Notes: a model not told the origin generated them from the sequence alone. Counted from the stretch's first letter, positions 44,951 through 53,469 are shown. The stretch: DNA of 64,000 nt from Sulfuritalea sp. (GCA_016712985.1 JADJQA010000002.1:1-64000); one strand, 5' to 3'. Program-made: numbers and translations.

Positions 44951-45409
44951 TTAACCGTAAGGATCGGGGTAACCGAGAACTCTCAGGATCTCGCGTTCCA
45001 TTGCTTCCATGCGTTCGGCGTCATCGTTGTCGGTGTCGTGGTCATAGCCCTGCAAATGCAGCATACCATGCACGATCAGGTGCGCGAAGTGGGCTTCGGG
45101 CGACTTCCCCTGGTCCTGCGCCTCGCGCTCCACGACCGGCAGACAGAGCACCAGATCGCCACTGAGGCGGGGGTCCGCCGCGTAGGGGAAGGACAGCACG
45201 TTGGTGGCCTGGTCGCTGCCGCGGTAATCGCGGTTGAGGCGCTGCCCCTCTTCGCTGCAGACGAAGCGGATCGTCACTTCGGCGGGCCCGGCGCAGGCCG
45301 CGCGAACCCAGCGGCGAAGCTGTGGTCGCGTCGGCGCGCCGCGCTGTCCGCCCGGATATTGCACCGCCAGGCGCAGCTCAGGCAGACGGGGTTTCGCGCG
45401 CGGCGCCAT
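44951..45409 (-). CDS. ybeY: endoribonuclease YbeY
   Basis: YbeY is a zinc RNase for 16S rRNA 3'-end maturation and ribosome quality control. The 152-residue protein has NVLSFPYAADPRLSGDLVLC and the metal motif HLIVHGMLHLQGYDHD with H114, H118 and H124. Its start overlaps the end of phoH by 32 bases, as is common in this operon. Confidence 0.93.
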   Translation of the reverse strand: MAPRAKPRLPELRLAVQYPGGQRGAPTRPQLRRWVRAACAGPAEVTIRFVCSEEGQRLNRDYRGSDQATNVLSFPYAADPRLSGDLVLCLPVVEREAQDQGKSPEAHFAHLIVHGMLHLQGYDHDTDNDDAERMEAMEREILRVLGYPDPYG

Positions 45410-46238
45410 GCTTCTGGTAGGCGTCGACTATGCGCGCCACCAGCGGGTGACGCACGACGTCCGAGGCATCAAAGTCGGTGAAGGCCAGGCCGCGGACACC
45501 GGCCAGGATGCGCCGTGCCTCGACCAGCCCGGACTTCTGCCCGCGCGGCAGGTCGATCTGCGTGACGTCGCCGGTGATCACCGCCCTGGCGCCGATGCCG
45601 ATGCGGGTCAGAAACATCTTCATCTGTTCCGGCGTGGTGTTCTGCGCCTCGTCGAGGATGATGAAGGCATGATTCAGCGTGCGTCCGCGCATGTAGGCCA
45701 GCGGTGCGATCTCGATGTTCTGCTTCTCGAACAGCTTGGACACCTTGTCGAAGCCCATCAGGTCGTACAGCGCATCGTAGAGCGGACGCAGATAGGGATC
45801 GATTTTCTGCGCCAGGTCGCCGGGCAGGAAACCCAGCCGCTCGCCGGCCTCGACCGCCGGACGGGTGAGGACGATGCGGCTGACCTGGTCGCGCTCGAAG
45901 GCATCGATCGCCGAGGCGACCGCGAGGTAGGTCTTGCCGGTGCCGGCCGGGCCAATGCCGAAGGTGATGTCGTGTTCCTGGATGTTGAGCAGATAGGCTG
46001 CCTGGTTCGGTGTGCGACCGTGCAGATCGGGCTTTTTCGTCAGCAGACCGGCATTGGGCGGGGCGGCGGCGCTCTTGTTGCGGTTGCGCGCAATTTCGAC
46101 CAGGCCGAGTTGAAGTTCGTCGATCGACAGCGGTTCACTTGCCTGCTCATAGAAATGCTGCAGGGCCGTGGCCGCCAGCCGCGACTGCGACGCTTCGCCG
46201 CTGATCCGGCAATGCTGGCCGCGACGGCTGATGATCAC
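45378..46238 (-). CDS. PhoH-family NTPase (YbeZ-like)
   Basis: This 286-residue protein has the ATPase fold of PhoH: Walker A GPAGTGKTYLAVASAIDA and Walker B AFIILDEAQNTTPEQMKMFL. VITGDVTQIDLPRGQKSGLV is the family signature; YbeZ partners YbeY in rRNA handling. The GTG at 46238 is the furthest usable start, but recognisable family sequence (PLTLSLQPSDNARLRNLCGA) extends upstream to about 46370 without any ATG, GTG or TTG. An ATG at about 46374 is out of frame and meets a TGA at once, so a one-base error near the true start is likely. Confidence 0.9.
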   Translation of the reverse strand: MIISRRGQHCRISGEASQSRLAATALQHFYEQASEPLSIDELQLGLVEIARNRNKSAAAPPNAGLLTKKPDLHGRTPNQAAYLLNIQEHDITFGIGPAGTGKTYLAVASAIDAFERDQVSRIVLTRPAVEAGERLGFLPGDLAQKIDPYLRPLYDALYDLMGFDKVSKLFEKQNIEIAPLAYMRGRTLNHAFIILDEAQNTTPEQMKMFLTRIGIGARAVITGDVTQIDLPRGQKSGLVEARRILAGVRGLAFTDFDASDVVRHPLVARIVDAYQKHGAARETPSA

Positions 46239-46393
46239 GTCGAAAGCCGCCTCGATCTGGCGCAGGTTCTCGTCGAGCGCACCGCAGAGGTTGCGCAGCC
46301 GCGCGTTGTCAGACGGTTGCAGGGAAAGCGTCAGCGGTCGTGGCGCAGTGTTCGGCGATTTGCTCAGGGCATTGTTTTCCGGTGGTTGATGTC

Positions 46394-47881
46394 TCAGGGA
46401 AGAACGGCCGCCTCGGCCACTTCGGGAAGTTTGACCAATGCGCCGCGCAAGCTGTGCGGCAGCGCGGCGGTGATGGTGACGTCGACAAAACAGCCGATCA
46501 GGCCTGCGTTGCCGGCGAAGTTAACCACGCGATTGTTGTCGGTGCGCCCGGCCAGTTCGCTGGCATCCTTTCTGGCACGAGCTTCGACGAGGACGCGCTG
46601 TCGCGTGCCGACCATCGCCTGGCTGATCTTCAGTGCCTGCGCTTCGATGGTTTTCTGCAGGCGCATCAGCCGCTGTACCTTGAGCTCCGCCGGCGTGTCG
46701 TCGGCCATGTCGGCGGCGGGGGTACCGGGGCGCGGGCTGTAGACGAAGGAAAAGCTGTTGTCGAAATTCAGCTCCTCGACCAGGCGCATGGTCTTTTCGA
46801 AGTCCGCTTCGGTTTCGCCGGGGAAGCCGATGATGAAGTCGGACGAGAGCGAAAGATCGGGCCGCGCCGCCCGGAGTTTTTTCACCAGCGACTTGAATTC
46901 GAGCACCGAATAGCCGCGCTTCATGGCCGCCAGGATCCGGTCCGAGCCGGACTGTACCGGCAGGTGCAGATGCGATACGAGTTTCGGCGTGGTGCGGTAA
47001 ACGTCAATCAGCCTTTGCGTCATTTCGCGCGGATGCGAGGTGGTATAGCGGATGCGTTCGATGTCGGGCATGTCGGCGATGGTTTCGATCAGGAAGGCGA
47101 GGTCTGCGCCAAGGTCTTCGTCATCGGTCCCGCCGCCGAATGTTCCCCGGTAGGCATTGACGTTCTGGCCCAGCAGCGTGACTTCGCGCACGCCGCGCGC
47201 GACGAGCCCGGTGATTTCAGCGACCACGTCGGCCAGCGGGCGCGAGACTTCCTCGCCGCGCGTGTAGGGCACGACGCAGAAACTGCAATACTTGGAGCAG
47301 CCTTCCATGATCGAGACGAACGACGCCCCCCCCTCCGGCCCCCGACCCAGGGGCGGCGGTGACTGAGGTTCGCCGCTGCGCGGCTCCGTGTCGCTGGCGG
47401 TCCCTGCCTCGGGGCGGCCCGTCGCCGGGGACGGGCTCTCCATGCGAGCATAGGTCGGCGTCAGCACGTCGAACTTTTCGAGTTCCGGGAAAGAAATGTC
47501 GACCTGCGCCTTCCCGCTGCTGCGGCGCGCGGCGATCATTTGCGGCAGGCGGTGCAAGGTCTGCGGCCCGAAGACGAGATCGACATAGGGCGCGCGGGCG
47601 ACGATGGCCGCGCCCTCCTGGCTGGCGACGCAGCCGCCGACGCCGATCACCAGGTTCGGGTTGAGTTGCTTCAGGTGCCTGACCCGGCCGAGGTCGTGGA
47701 ACACCTTCTCCTGCGCCTTTTCGCGCACCGAGCAGGTGTTGAACAGGATGATGTCGGCTTCCTCGGGGTTTTCCGTCTTGACCACGCCGTCGCTGCCGGC
47801 CAGCACGTCGGCCATCTTGTCGGAGTCGTATTCGTTCATCTGGCAGCCGAAGGTGCGGATGAACACTTTCTTTGCCATCAT
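46394..47881 (-). CDS. miaB: tRNA-2-methylthio-N6-dimethylallyladenosine synthase MiaB, with in-frame repeat insertion
   Basis: MiaB is a radical-SAM enzyme that methylthiolates A37 of tRNA. MAKKVFIRTFGCQMNEYDSD starts the N-terminal cluster domain and FVSIMEGCSKYCSFCVVPYT contains the CxxxCxxC site; LVEARARKDASELAGRTDNN is the TRAM domain. Between ARMESPSPATG and FVSIMEG there are about 30 extra residues (PEAGTASDTEPRSGE, PQSPPPLGRGPEGGAS) not usual in MiaB; the DNA is a palindrome-rich repeat. Earlier in-frame starts up to 47983 are unlikely, since homology begins at 47881 or 47878. Confidence 0.93.
   Translation of the reverse strand: MMAKKVFIRTFGCQMNEYDSDKMADVLAGSDGVVKTENPEEADIILFNTCSVREKAQEKVFHDLGRVRHLKQLNPNLVIGVGGCVASQEGAAIVARAPYVDLVFGPQTLHRLPQMIAARRSSGKAQVDISFPELEKFDVLTPTYARMESPSPATGRPEAGTASDTEPRSGEPQSPPPLGRGPEGGASFVSIMEGCSKYCSFCVVPYTRGEEVSRPLADVVAEITGLVARGVREVTLLGQNVNAYRGTFGGGTDDEDLGADLAFLIETIADMPDIERIRYTTSHPREMTQRLIDVYRTTPKLVSHLHLPVQSGSDRILAAMKRGYSVLEFKSLVKKLRAARPDLSLSSDFIIGFPGETEADFEKTMRLVEELNFDNSFSFVYSPRPGTPAADMADDTPAELKVQRLMRLQKTIEAQALKISQAMVGTRQRVLVEARARKDASELAGRTDNNRVVNFAGNAGLIGCFVDVTITAALPHSLRGALVKLPEVAEAAVLP
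47319..47436. repeat. palindrome-rich insertion inside miaB
   Basis: CCCCCCTCCGGCCCCCGACC, then AGGGGCGGC and the CGCTGCGCGGC run, form inverted GC arms. It adds about 30 codons of Pro/Gly/Ser-rich sequence between the N-terminal and radical-SAM domains without shifting the frame. It resembles, but is not the same as, the repeat in glyS. Confidence 0.55.
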
Positions 47882-47989
47882 CGATCGCGCAAGGAATGAG
47901 GAGGAGCGCGAATTATAGAACAGCCGCGACGGCCAGCCGTTTGCTACCATCCAGGGGGTGCAATCGAGCGTGTTGGACGTCAAGCCAAA

Positions 47990-48030
47990 ATCCCCTCTCC
48001 CCTCGTAAGAGGGGTTGGGGAGAGCAATGG
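47990..48030. repeat. dispersed GGGAGAGGG palindrome between miaB and queC
   Basis: CCCCTCTCCCCTCGTAAGAGGGGTTGGGGAGAG forms a strong hairpin (CCCCTC with GAGGGG, and CTCTCC with GGAGAG). It is a member of the family that also occurs in glyS. A second copy follows at 48170. Confidence 0.65.
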
Positions 48031-48169
48031 GAACTTGACGGCACTGGCGACACGATTAAAAACGAGAGGGATGCGTGCGTAAGGGTTCAAGGTGACGCGG
48101 TTCTGGAACGATGAAATCATCACCATTCTGGACAGGGTGTTCGTGGCGGCAATGACTGCGGTGAATGAA

Positions 48170-48212
48170 ATCCCTCCTCTCCCCCGGTCCTCTGCCGCAA
48201 GGGGAGAGGGGT
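48170..48212. repeat. dispersed GGGAGAGGG palindrome running into queC
   Basis: CTCCTCTCCCCCGGTCCTCTGCCGCAAGGGGAGAGGGGTG ends in the GTG start of queC. The GGGGAGAGGGG arm therefore also serves as its ribosome-binding region, so an intergenic repeat supplies a translation signal. Confidence 0.6.
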
Positions 48213-48900
48213 GAGACCAGCGGTCGTTCTTCTCTCCGGCGGTCTTGATTCCGCCACGGTACTGGCTCTGGCGCGCGCGCAGGGCTTTGCCTGCCACTGT
48301 CTGTCCCTCGATTACGGACAGCGCCACGGCGCCGAGTTGCACGCCGCGGCGCGCATCGCCAAGGCCTTGGGGGCGGCCGCCCACCGCGTGCTGAAGCTCG
48401 ATCTCGGCCAGTTGGGCGGCTCGGCACTGACCGACCGGTCGATCGCCGTGCCGACCGCGGGCGTGCAGCCGGGAATTCCGGTGACCTACGTGCCGGCGCG
48501 CAACACCATCATGCTGTCGCTGGCGCTGGCCTGGGGCGAGGTGCTGGGCGCGCAGGACATCTTCGTCGGCGTCAATGCCGTGGACTACTCGGGCTATCCC
48601 GATTGCCGGCCGGAATTCATCCGCGCTTTCGAGGCGCTCGCCAACTTGGCGACCAAGGCGGCGGTCGAGGGCCGCCCACTCAGGCTTCATGCGCCGTTGA
48701 TCGAGTTGTCGAAGGCCGACATCATTCGCAGCGGCGCGGCCCTGGGCGTTGACTTCCGGCTCACGGTTTCCTGCTACCAGGCCGACGCCGAAGGCCGTGC
48801 CTGCGGGCGCTGCGATTCCTGCCGGCTGCGCCGCGCCGGTTTCGATGAGGCGGAAATTGTCGATGGCACGCGCTACCAGGACCCGCTATCGGGCAGATAA
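48211..48900 (+). CDS. queC: 7-cyano-7-deazaguanine synthase
   Basis: QueC converts 7-carboxy-7-deazaguanine to the preQ0 nitrile on the path to queuosine. The 229-residue enzyme has the PP-loop LLSGGLDSAT (SGG at residues 9-11) and VTYVPARNTIMLSLAL. The C-terminal zinc cysteines are seen in CYQADAEGRACGRCDSCRLR. The start is a GTG preceded directly by the GGGGAGAGGGG arm of a dispersed repeat. It stands alone between gene-poor flanks. Confidence 0.93.
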   Translation: MRPAVVLLSGGLDSATVLALARAQGFACHCLSLDYGQRHGAELHAAARIAKALGAAAHRVLKLDLGQLGGSALTDRSIAVPTAGVQPGIPVTYVPARNTIMLSLALAWGEVLGAQDIFVGVNAVDYSGYPDCRPEFIRAFEALANLATKAAVEGRPLRLHAPLIELSKADIIRSGAALGVDFRLTVSCYQADAEGRACGRCDSCRLRRAGFDEAEIVDGTRYQDPLSGR

Positions 48901-49011
48901 ACCGTGGATAGAGCAGGGTTATCCGAGCAGCAAAACTTTTGAGTTACCGCTGTATGGCCTTTGACAGACAATCCTCCACACAAGCTTGTTCGAACGAGGA
49001 GTTAGGGGACC

Positions 49012-50127
49012 ATGCCGGAAATGCAGGCGCTGGCGAAGACCGTCGTCTGGTGGGGCTTCGGCCTCGGGCTGATCTTTGGTTTCTTCGCCAACAAGACCAA
49101 TTTCTGCACCATGGGCGCCGTGTCGGATGCGGTCAACATGGGCGACATGGGGCGCATGCGAGCTTGGCTGCTGGCCATCGCTGTCGCCATCCTGGGCACC
49201 AATCTGCTGGCCTACACCGGCAAGATCAATCTCGCCAACACCATCTACACTGGCCAGAGCCTGCCTTGGCTGGCGCATCTCGTCGGCGGCCTGATCTTCG
49301 GCATCGGCATGACGCTGGCCTCTGGCTGCGGTAACAAGACCCTGGTGCGCGTCGGCGGCGGCAACCTGAAGGCCGTGGTGGTCTTCATCTACATGGCCTA
49401 TGCGGCCAACGTCACGCTGCGCGGCATCCTCGCCGTGCCGCGCATTGACTTGCTGCAATCCCCGACCGTGACAGTGAACCTGCCGACCCACCAGACCTTG
49501 CCGCATTTGCTGCACGGCAGCCTGGGCATGGATCTGGCGACCGCGCAACTGGTCATTGCGCTGCTGATCGCCGCGATCCTGCTGGCCTATGTGCTGCTGA
49601 ACAAGTCGTTCTGGGAGAACAAGGACAACTTCATCGCCGGCATTGTCCTCGGCAGTGTCGTGGTCGCCGGCTGGTATGTCACCGGCAAGATCGGCTGGGC
49701 GGAAAACCCGGAGACTCTGACCGAGATGGCCATGGGGACCAACTCGAAGCTGGCCGAGTCGATGTCTTTCATTGCGCCCTCGGGCTACACGCTGGAACTG
49801 TGGTCGCTGTGGACCGACACGGGCACGGTGGTCACCTGGGGCATCGCCGCGGTCTTTGGCGTCGGCGTCGGTTCCTTTCTCTATGCCGTGGCGACCAAGG
49901 CCTTTCGCTGGGAACACTTCGTCTCCGCGCAGGACATGTTCCGCCACATCATCGGCGGCACGCTGATGGGCTTTGGCGGCGTCACGGCTATGGGTTGCAC
50001 GATCGGCCAGGGCGTTACCGGCTTCTCGACGCTGTCGATCGGGTCGATCATCACTTTCGTCGGCATCGTCGCTGGCGCCGCCGCGACGATGAAATTTGAA
50101 TACTGGCGAATGCTGCGCGAAGCCTGA
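49012..50127 (+). CDS. YeeE/YedE-family sulfur-compound transporter
   Basis: Members such as TsuA import thiosulfate across the inner membrane. The 371-residue protein has about nine to ten membrane helices and the conserved cysteine motifs NKTNFCTMGAVSDAVNMGD, GMTLASGCGNKTLVRVGGGN and AMGCTIGQGVTGFSTLS, which line the sulfur path in this family. The ATG follows GAGGAG-like sequence. Two same-strand genes for exported proteins of unknown role follow, after 221 bases. Confidence 0.88.
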   Translation: MPEMQALAKTVVWWGFGLGLIFGFFANKTNFCTMGAVSDAVNMGDMGRMRAWLLAIAVAILGTNLLAYTGKINLANTIYTGQSLPWLAHLVGGLIFGIGMTLASGCGNKTLVRVGGGNLKAVVVFIYMAYAANVTLRGILAVPRIDLLQSPTVTVNLPTHQTLPHLLHGSLGMDLATAQLVIALLIAAILLAYVLLNKSFWENKDNFIAGIVLGSVVVAGWYVTGKIGWAENPETLTEMAMGTNSKLAESMSFIAPSGYTLELWSLWTDTGTVVTWGIAAVFGVGVGSFLYAVATKAFRWEHFVSAQDMFRHIIGGTLMGFGGVTAMGCTIGQGVTGFSTLSIGSIITFVGIVAGAAATMKFEYWRMLREA

Positions 50128-50348
50128 CCCTGGTTATAACAAGGTTTATTGGGGCATAAGCAGGAACATGGGTTGGGCGCCGTCGGGATGGGTAAAGTAG
50201 CACCGTATCAATAATCGACAATGCCGACAGCGTATCGGCGTTGCAGTGGTAGCGCGGAGGAAAAGAGGGGCGACCTGTTGTCAGCGTCGACCGTGCCTCC
50301 AAACGGAGTTTTTTCAAGTTTGAATTGACCAACCAATTGGAGGTAGCT

Positions 50349-51572
50349 ATGCAATTCCGTAAATCCCTGATGACCGCGGCGCTGGCGATGGCACTGCATG
50401 CTCCCGTCTCCGGCATGGCGGCCGATGCCGTGCAAATGCCCGCGATGGGCGACTGGAGCAAGGGCATGGGCGACTGGATGACCGCCATGACCAATCCGCA
50501 GATGATGAATTCGATGATGGGCATGGTCGATCCCAAGGTTTGGGGCCCCTGGATCAACGCCATGACCGATCCGAAGATGATGGCATCGATGATGCAGATG
50601 GCCGACCCGAAGGTGTGGACGCCGTGGATCAACAGCATGACCGATCCGAAAATGATCAACGCGATGATCGCGATGGGCGATCCGAAGATGTGGACGCCGT
50701 GGATCAACGTCATGACCGATCCAAAAATGATCAACTCGATGATCGCCATGGGTGATCCGAAGGTGTGGACGCCCTTCATCACCGCGATGACCGATCCGAA
50801 AATGATCAATTCGATGATGTCGGTGGTGGATCCCAAGGTGTGGATGCCCTTTGTCACCGCGATGACCGATCCGGAAATGATGAATTCCATGATGGCCATG
50901 GTCGAGCCCAAGGTATGGATGCCCTTCATCACCGCGATGACCGATCCCAAGCTGATGAACAGCATGATGGGCATGATGGATCCCAAGCTGTGGACGCCTT
51001 GGATGACGGCCATGACCGATCCCAAGTTGATGGACTCCATGATGAAGATGATGGATCCGAACATCATGACGCCGTGGATGAACGCCATGCTTGATCCCAA
51101 GCTGATGGATTCCATGATGAAGATGATGGATCCCGCCATCATGATGCCGTGGATGACGGCCATGACCGACCCCAAGCTGATGAACAGCATGATGGGCATG
51201 ATGGATCCGAAGTTGTGGACGCCCTTCATGGTGGCCATGACCGATCCGAAGATGATCAACAGCATGATGCAGTTCATGTCGCCCGAAATGATGAATCAGT
51301 GGGTGGGCATGATGACAAATCCGCAGATGATGGACGCCATGATGAAAATGATGAACCCGGCGCTGATGGTGCAGATGATGAACGCGATGTCGGTGGCGAT
51401 GACCGCCATGCCGAAGATGGCCGACGACATGAACAAGTCGATGGTCGGTACCACCAAGACCACCACCAAGGCGGCAACTAAGACGGCCAAATCGGGTGCC
51501 AAGGCCAGTGGCGAGATGGCCAAGGCGGGTGCCGATGCCGCCAAGGCCGGCGCTGAAACCGCCAAGAAGTAG
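50349..51572 (+). CDS. secreted protein with twelve 25-residue methionine-rich repeats
   Basis: This 407-residue protein has a signal peptide (MQFRKSLMTAALAMALHAPV, cut near MAA). From residue 47 to about 346 there are twelve tandem 25-residue units of the form MTDPKMMNSMMGMMDPKLW plus TPWMTA. Each has five to eight methionines, two D-P turns and usually one W. There is no cysteine. The tail (KTTTKAATKTAKSGAKASG and on) is Lys/Ala rich and helical. TTGGAGGT precedes the ATG. No known family comes to mind. Met-rich repeats could bind Cu(I)/Ag(I), quench oxidants or form an amphipathic coat. Its neighbours are a sulfur transporter and a DUF302 protein. Confidence 0.85.
   Translation: MQFRKSLMTAALAMALHAPVSGMAADAVQMPAMGDWSKGMGDWMTAMTNPQMMNSMMGMVDPKVWGPWINAMTDPKMMASMMQMADPKVWTPWINSMTDPKMINAMIAMGDPKMWTPWINVMTDPKMINSMIAMGDPKVWTPFITAMTDPKMINSMMSVVDPKVWMPFVTAMTDPEMMNSMMAMVEPKVWMPFITAMTDPKLMNSMMGMMDPKLWTPWMTAMTDPKLMDSMMKMMDPNIMTPWMNAMLDPKLMDSMMKMMDPAIMMPWMTAMTDPKLMNSMMGMMDPKLWTPFMVAMTDPKMINSMMQFMSPEMMNQWVGMMTNPQMMDAMMKMMNPALMVQMMNAMSVAMTAMPKMADDMNKSMVGTTKTTTKAATKTAKSGAKASGEMAKAGADAAKAGAETAKK
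50487..51386 (+). repeat. twelve 75-bp direct repeats encoding the Met-rich units
   Basis: Twelve units of 75 bases each start with ATGAC-GATCC-AA type text (M-T-D-P-K). DNA divergence is larger than protein divergence, so the pattern has been kept by selection rather than being a recent slippage. Units 7 and 10 are the most alike. Confidence 0.9.
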
Positions 51573-51598
51573 GGCGTTCTCGTCCGCATCACCGCAAG

Positions 51599-51627
51599 AA
51601 CGGGGAGGGCGTTCGCCTTCCCCGTTT
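51599..51627 (+). terminator. hairpin between the Met-repeat gene and the DUF302 gene
   Basis: AACGGGGAGGGC and GCCTTCCCCGTTT pair around GTTC with only a short T stretch after it. It is a weak intrinsic terminator or an RNA-processing hairpin that could set the ratio of the two products. Confidence 0.55.
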
Positions 51628-51652
51628 CACCGCCTTTTGGAGGATGATTCCC

Positions 51653-52363
51653 ATGCTGCGGAACATCGCAACACTGCTTCCCGCGCTCTTCGCCGCCCTT
51701 GTCCTGAGCGCGCACGCCGACGAACCGGTCAAGCAGGACAAGTCGCCGAGTAAGCTGCCCTCGCAGGATCTGCGCCAGACGACGCCGCTGCCGTACAACA
51801 TTCAGTTTCCGCCCACCCGTCCTGCCGAAGAGCACGTGCCAAACACCGTGCACCCCTCGATCAGCGCTGAGGCCCGCGCCAACGCCGTCTCCAGCATGAT
51901 GGCGGTCAACCCTTTCTCGCTGCGCGACATGATCGCGATGATGGCGGTCAAGTATCAGGCCAAGGAAGGCCTCAAATATGACGAAGTCGTCGAGGCGATG
52001 AAGGTCAAGGCCAACGAGATCAACTTCAAGTTCGTCGGCCACAACCCGCTGTGGAAGGACATCATTGCCATTACCGGCCAGACCGAGACGCCGCGCGTCG
52101 AGTTCTTCAGTTTCTGCGACGCGCTGGTGGCGCGCGAGATCCTTGATTACAGCCTCGAGTTCGCCATCTTCCTGCCTTGTCGCGTTGCGGTGGTGGAAGA
52201 TGCATACAAGAAGATTTGGGTCATGACCCTGGACTGGGACGTGCGCTGGCTCGACGCCAGCCCGAACCCGAACAAGATCACCGGCAAGATGCGCGAGAAT
52301 TCCATCCTGGTGCGCGACGCGATCGACAAGATCATGCGCGCCGGAGCGCTCGGGGAATTCTGA
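51653..52363 (+). CDS. exported DUF302-domain protein
   Basis: This 236-residue protein has a signal peptide (MLRNIATLLPALFAALVLSA) and a Pro-rich spacer. A DUF302 domain follows (about residues 90-215), with KANEINFKFVGHNPLWKDI, then RVEFFSFCDALVAREILDY, FLPCRVAVVEDAYKKIWV and MTLDWDVRWL. DUF302 function is unknown; it is often seen in sulfur- and redox-related loci. SSMMAVNPFSLRDMIAMMAV echoes the Met-rich units of the upstream gene, so the two proteins may interact. GGAGG at 51638-51643 selects the ATG at 51653. Confidence 0.75.
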   Translation: MLRNIATLLPALFAALVLSAHADEPVKQDKSPSKLPSQDLRQTTPLPYNIQFPPTRPAEEHVPNTVHPSISAEARANAVSSMMAVNPFSLRDMIAMMAVKYQAKEGLKYDEVVEAMKVKANEINFKFVGHNPLWKDIIAITGQTETPRVEFFSFCDALVAREILDYSLEFAIFLPCRVAVVEDAYKKIWVMTLDWDVRWLDASPNPNKITGKMRENSILVRDAIDKIMRAGALGEF

Positions 52364-52567
52364 GCATCCATGACGTGCTTCGACCGGTATTTGTCGGGCG
52401 GAAGCGCGCATGGTGGCGGCTCGTCGCGCAAGCGCGGCAATTGCCGTTTGACAGAGCCGCTGGCGATTGGTTAAACTGCTTGGCTTTCCAAGAAGCGCAT
52501 GGACGGATTCCATCCATTCCATCCCTTTGCGCCGTCCGGGTTATCGAAGCACGCAAGGAACACCAGA

Positions 52568-52996
52568 ATGAAGACATTTTCCGCGAAGCCGCAAGAGGTT
52601 CAGCACGACTGGTTTGTGGTCGATGCGACGGACAAGGTGCTCGGCCGCCTGGCTGCCGTGATCGCGCACAGACTGCGGGGCAAGCATAAGCCCATCTTCA
52701 CGCCGCACGTTGATACCGGCGATTACATCGTTGTGGTCAACGTGGAGAAACTGCGCGTCACCGGCAACAAGGCCGAGGACAAGAAGTACTACCGCCACAC
52801 GGGCTATCCGGGCGGCGTCAATGAAACCAATTTCACCAAGCTGCAGCAGCGTTTTCCCGGCCGCATCCTGGAAAAGGCCGTCAAGGGCATGCTGCCGAAG
52901 GGCCCGCTGGGCTACGCGATGCTGAAGAAGATGAAGTGCTACGCCGGCACTGTCCACCCGCACACCGCCCAGCAGCCGAAGTCGCTCGAGCTCTGA
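52568..52996 (+). CDS. rplM: 50S ribosomal protein L13
   Basis: L13 binds 23S rRNA early in assembly. The 142-residue protein starts MKTFSAKPQEVQHDWFVVDA and has LGRLAAVIAHRLRGKHKPIF, then GDYIVVVNVEKLRVTGNKAE, and the end GMLPKGPLGYAMLKKMKCYA. The start at 52568 is fixed by this family-standard N-terminus; earlier in-frame codons belong to the leader. It is followed by rpsI after 25 bases, the usual order. Confidence 0.97.
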   Translation: MKTFSAKPQEVQHDWFVVDATDKVLGRLAAVIAHRLRGKHKPIFTPHVDTGDYIVVVNVEKLRVTGNKAEDKKYYRHTGYPGGVNETNFTKLQQRFPGRILEKAVKGMLPKGPLGYAMLKKMKCYAGTVHPHTAQQPKSLEL

Positions 52997-53021
52997 GCGC
53001 GGGAAATTCAAGGAGTTTTCA

Positions 53022-53414
53022 ATGGCAGTCACCCAATACTATGGAACCGGTCGCCGCAAGACGGCCATTGCCCGCGTGTTTCTGCGCACCGGCAGCGGCA
53101 AGTTCGTGGTAAACGACAAACCGGTCGACGAGTTCTTTTCGCGTGAAACCGGTCGCATGGTCGTGCGTCAGCCGCTTGAACTGACCCAGCACACCAGTAC
53201 CTTCGATATCCTGGTGAATGTCGAGGGCGGTGGCGAGTCTGGCCAGGCCGGCGCCGTGCGTCACGGAATCACCCGCGCCCTGATTGAATATGATGCGACG
53301 CTGAAACCCGCGCTGTCGGGCGCCGGTTTCGTCACCCGCGATGCGCGCGAAGTCGAGCGCAAGAAGGTCGGCTTCCGCAAGGCGCGCCGGCGCAAGCAGT
53401 TCTCGAAGCGCTAG
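53022..53414 (+). CDS. rpsI: 30S ribosomal protein S9
   Basis: S9 contacts the P-site tRNA with its basic tail. The 130-residue protein reads YYGTGRRKTAIARVFLRTGS, then NVEGGGESGQAGAVRHGITR, and ends KVGFRKARRRKQFSKR, as expected with the terminal K-R. AAGGAG precedes the ATG. An intrinsic terminator lies 34 bases after the stop. Confidence 0.97.
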   Translation: MAVTQYYGTGRRKTAIARVFLRTGSGKFVVNDKPVDEFFSRETGRMVVRQPLELTQHTSTFDILVNVEGGGESGQAGAVRHGITRALIEYDATLKPALSGAGFVTRDAREVERKKVGFRKARRRKQFSKR

Positions 53415-53447
53415 GCTTCAGCGGCCGTATCGCTGTTGCACAAAACG

Positions 53448-53469
53448 CCGCCTTCGGGCGGCTTTTTTG
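53448..53469 (+). terminator. intrinsic terminator of rplM-rpsI
   Basis: GCCGCC and GGCGGC pair around TTCG and are followed by six T, a textbook rho-independent terminator. It separates the ribosomal operon from argC. Confidence 0.9.

Noticed and set aside
50487..51386. CRISPR-like array of 75-bp direct repeats
   Set aside because: The units are contiguous, in frame and coding, with no spacers; they are protein repeats.
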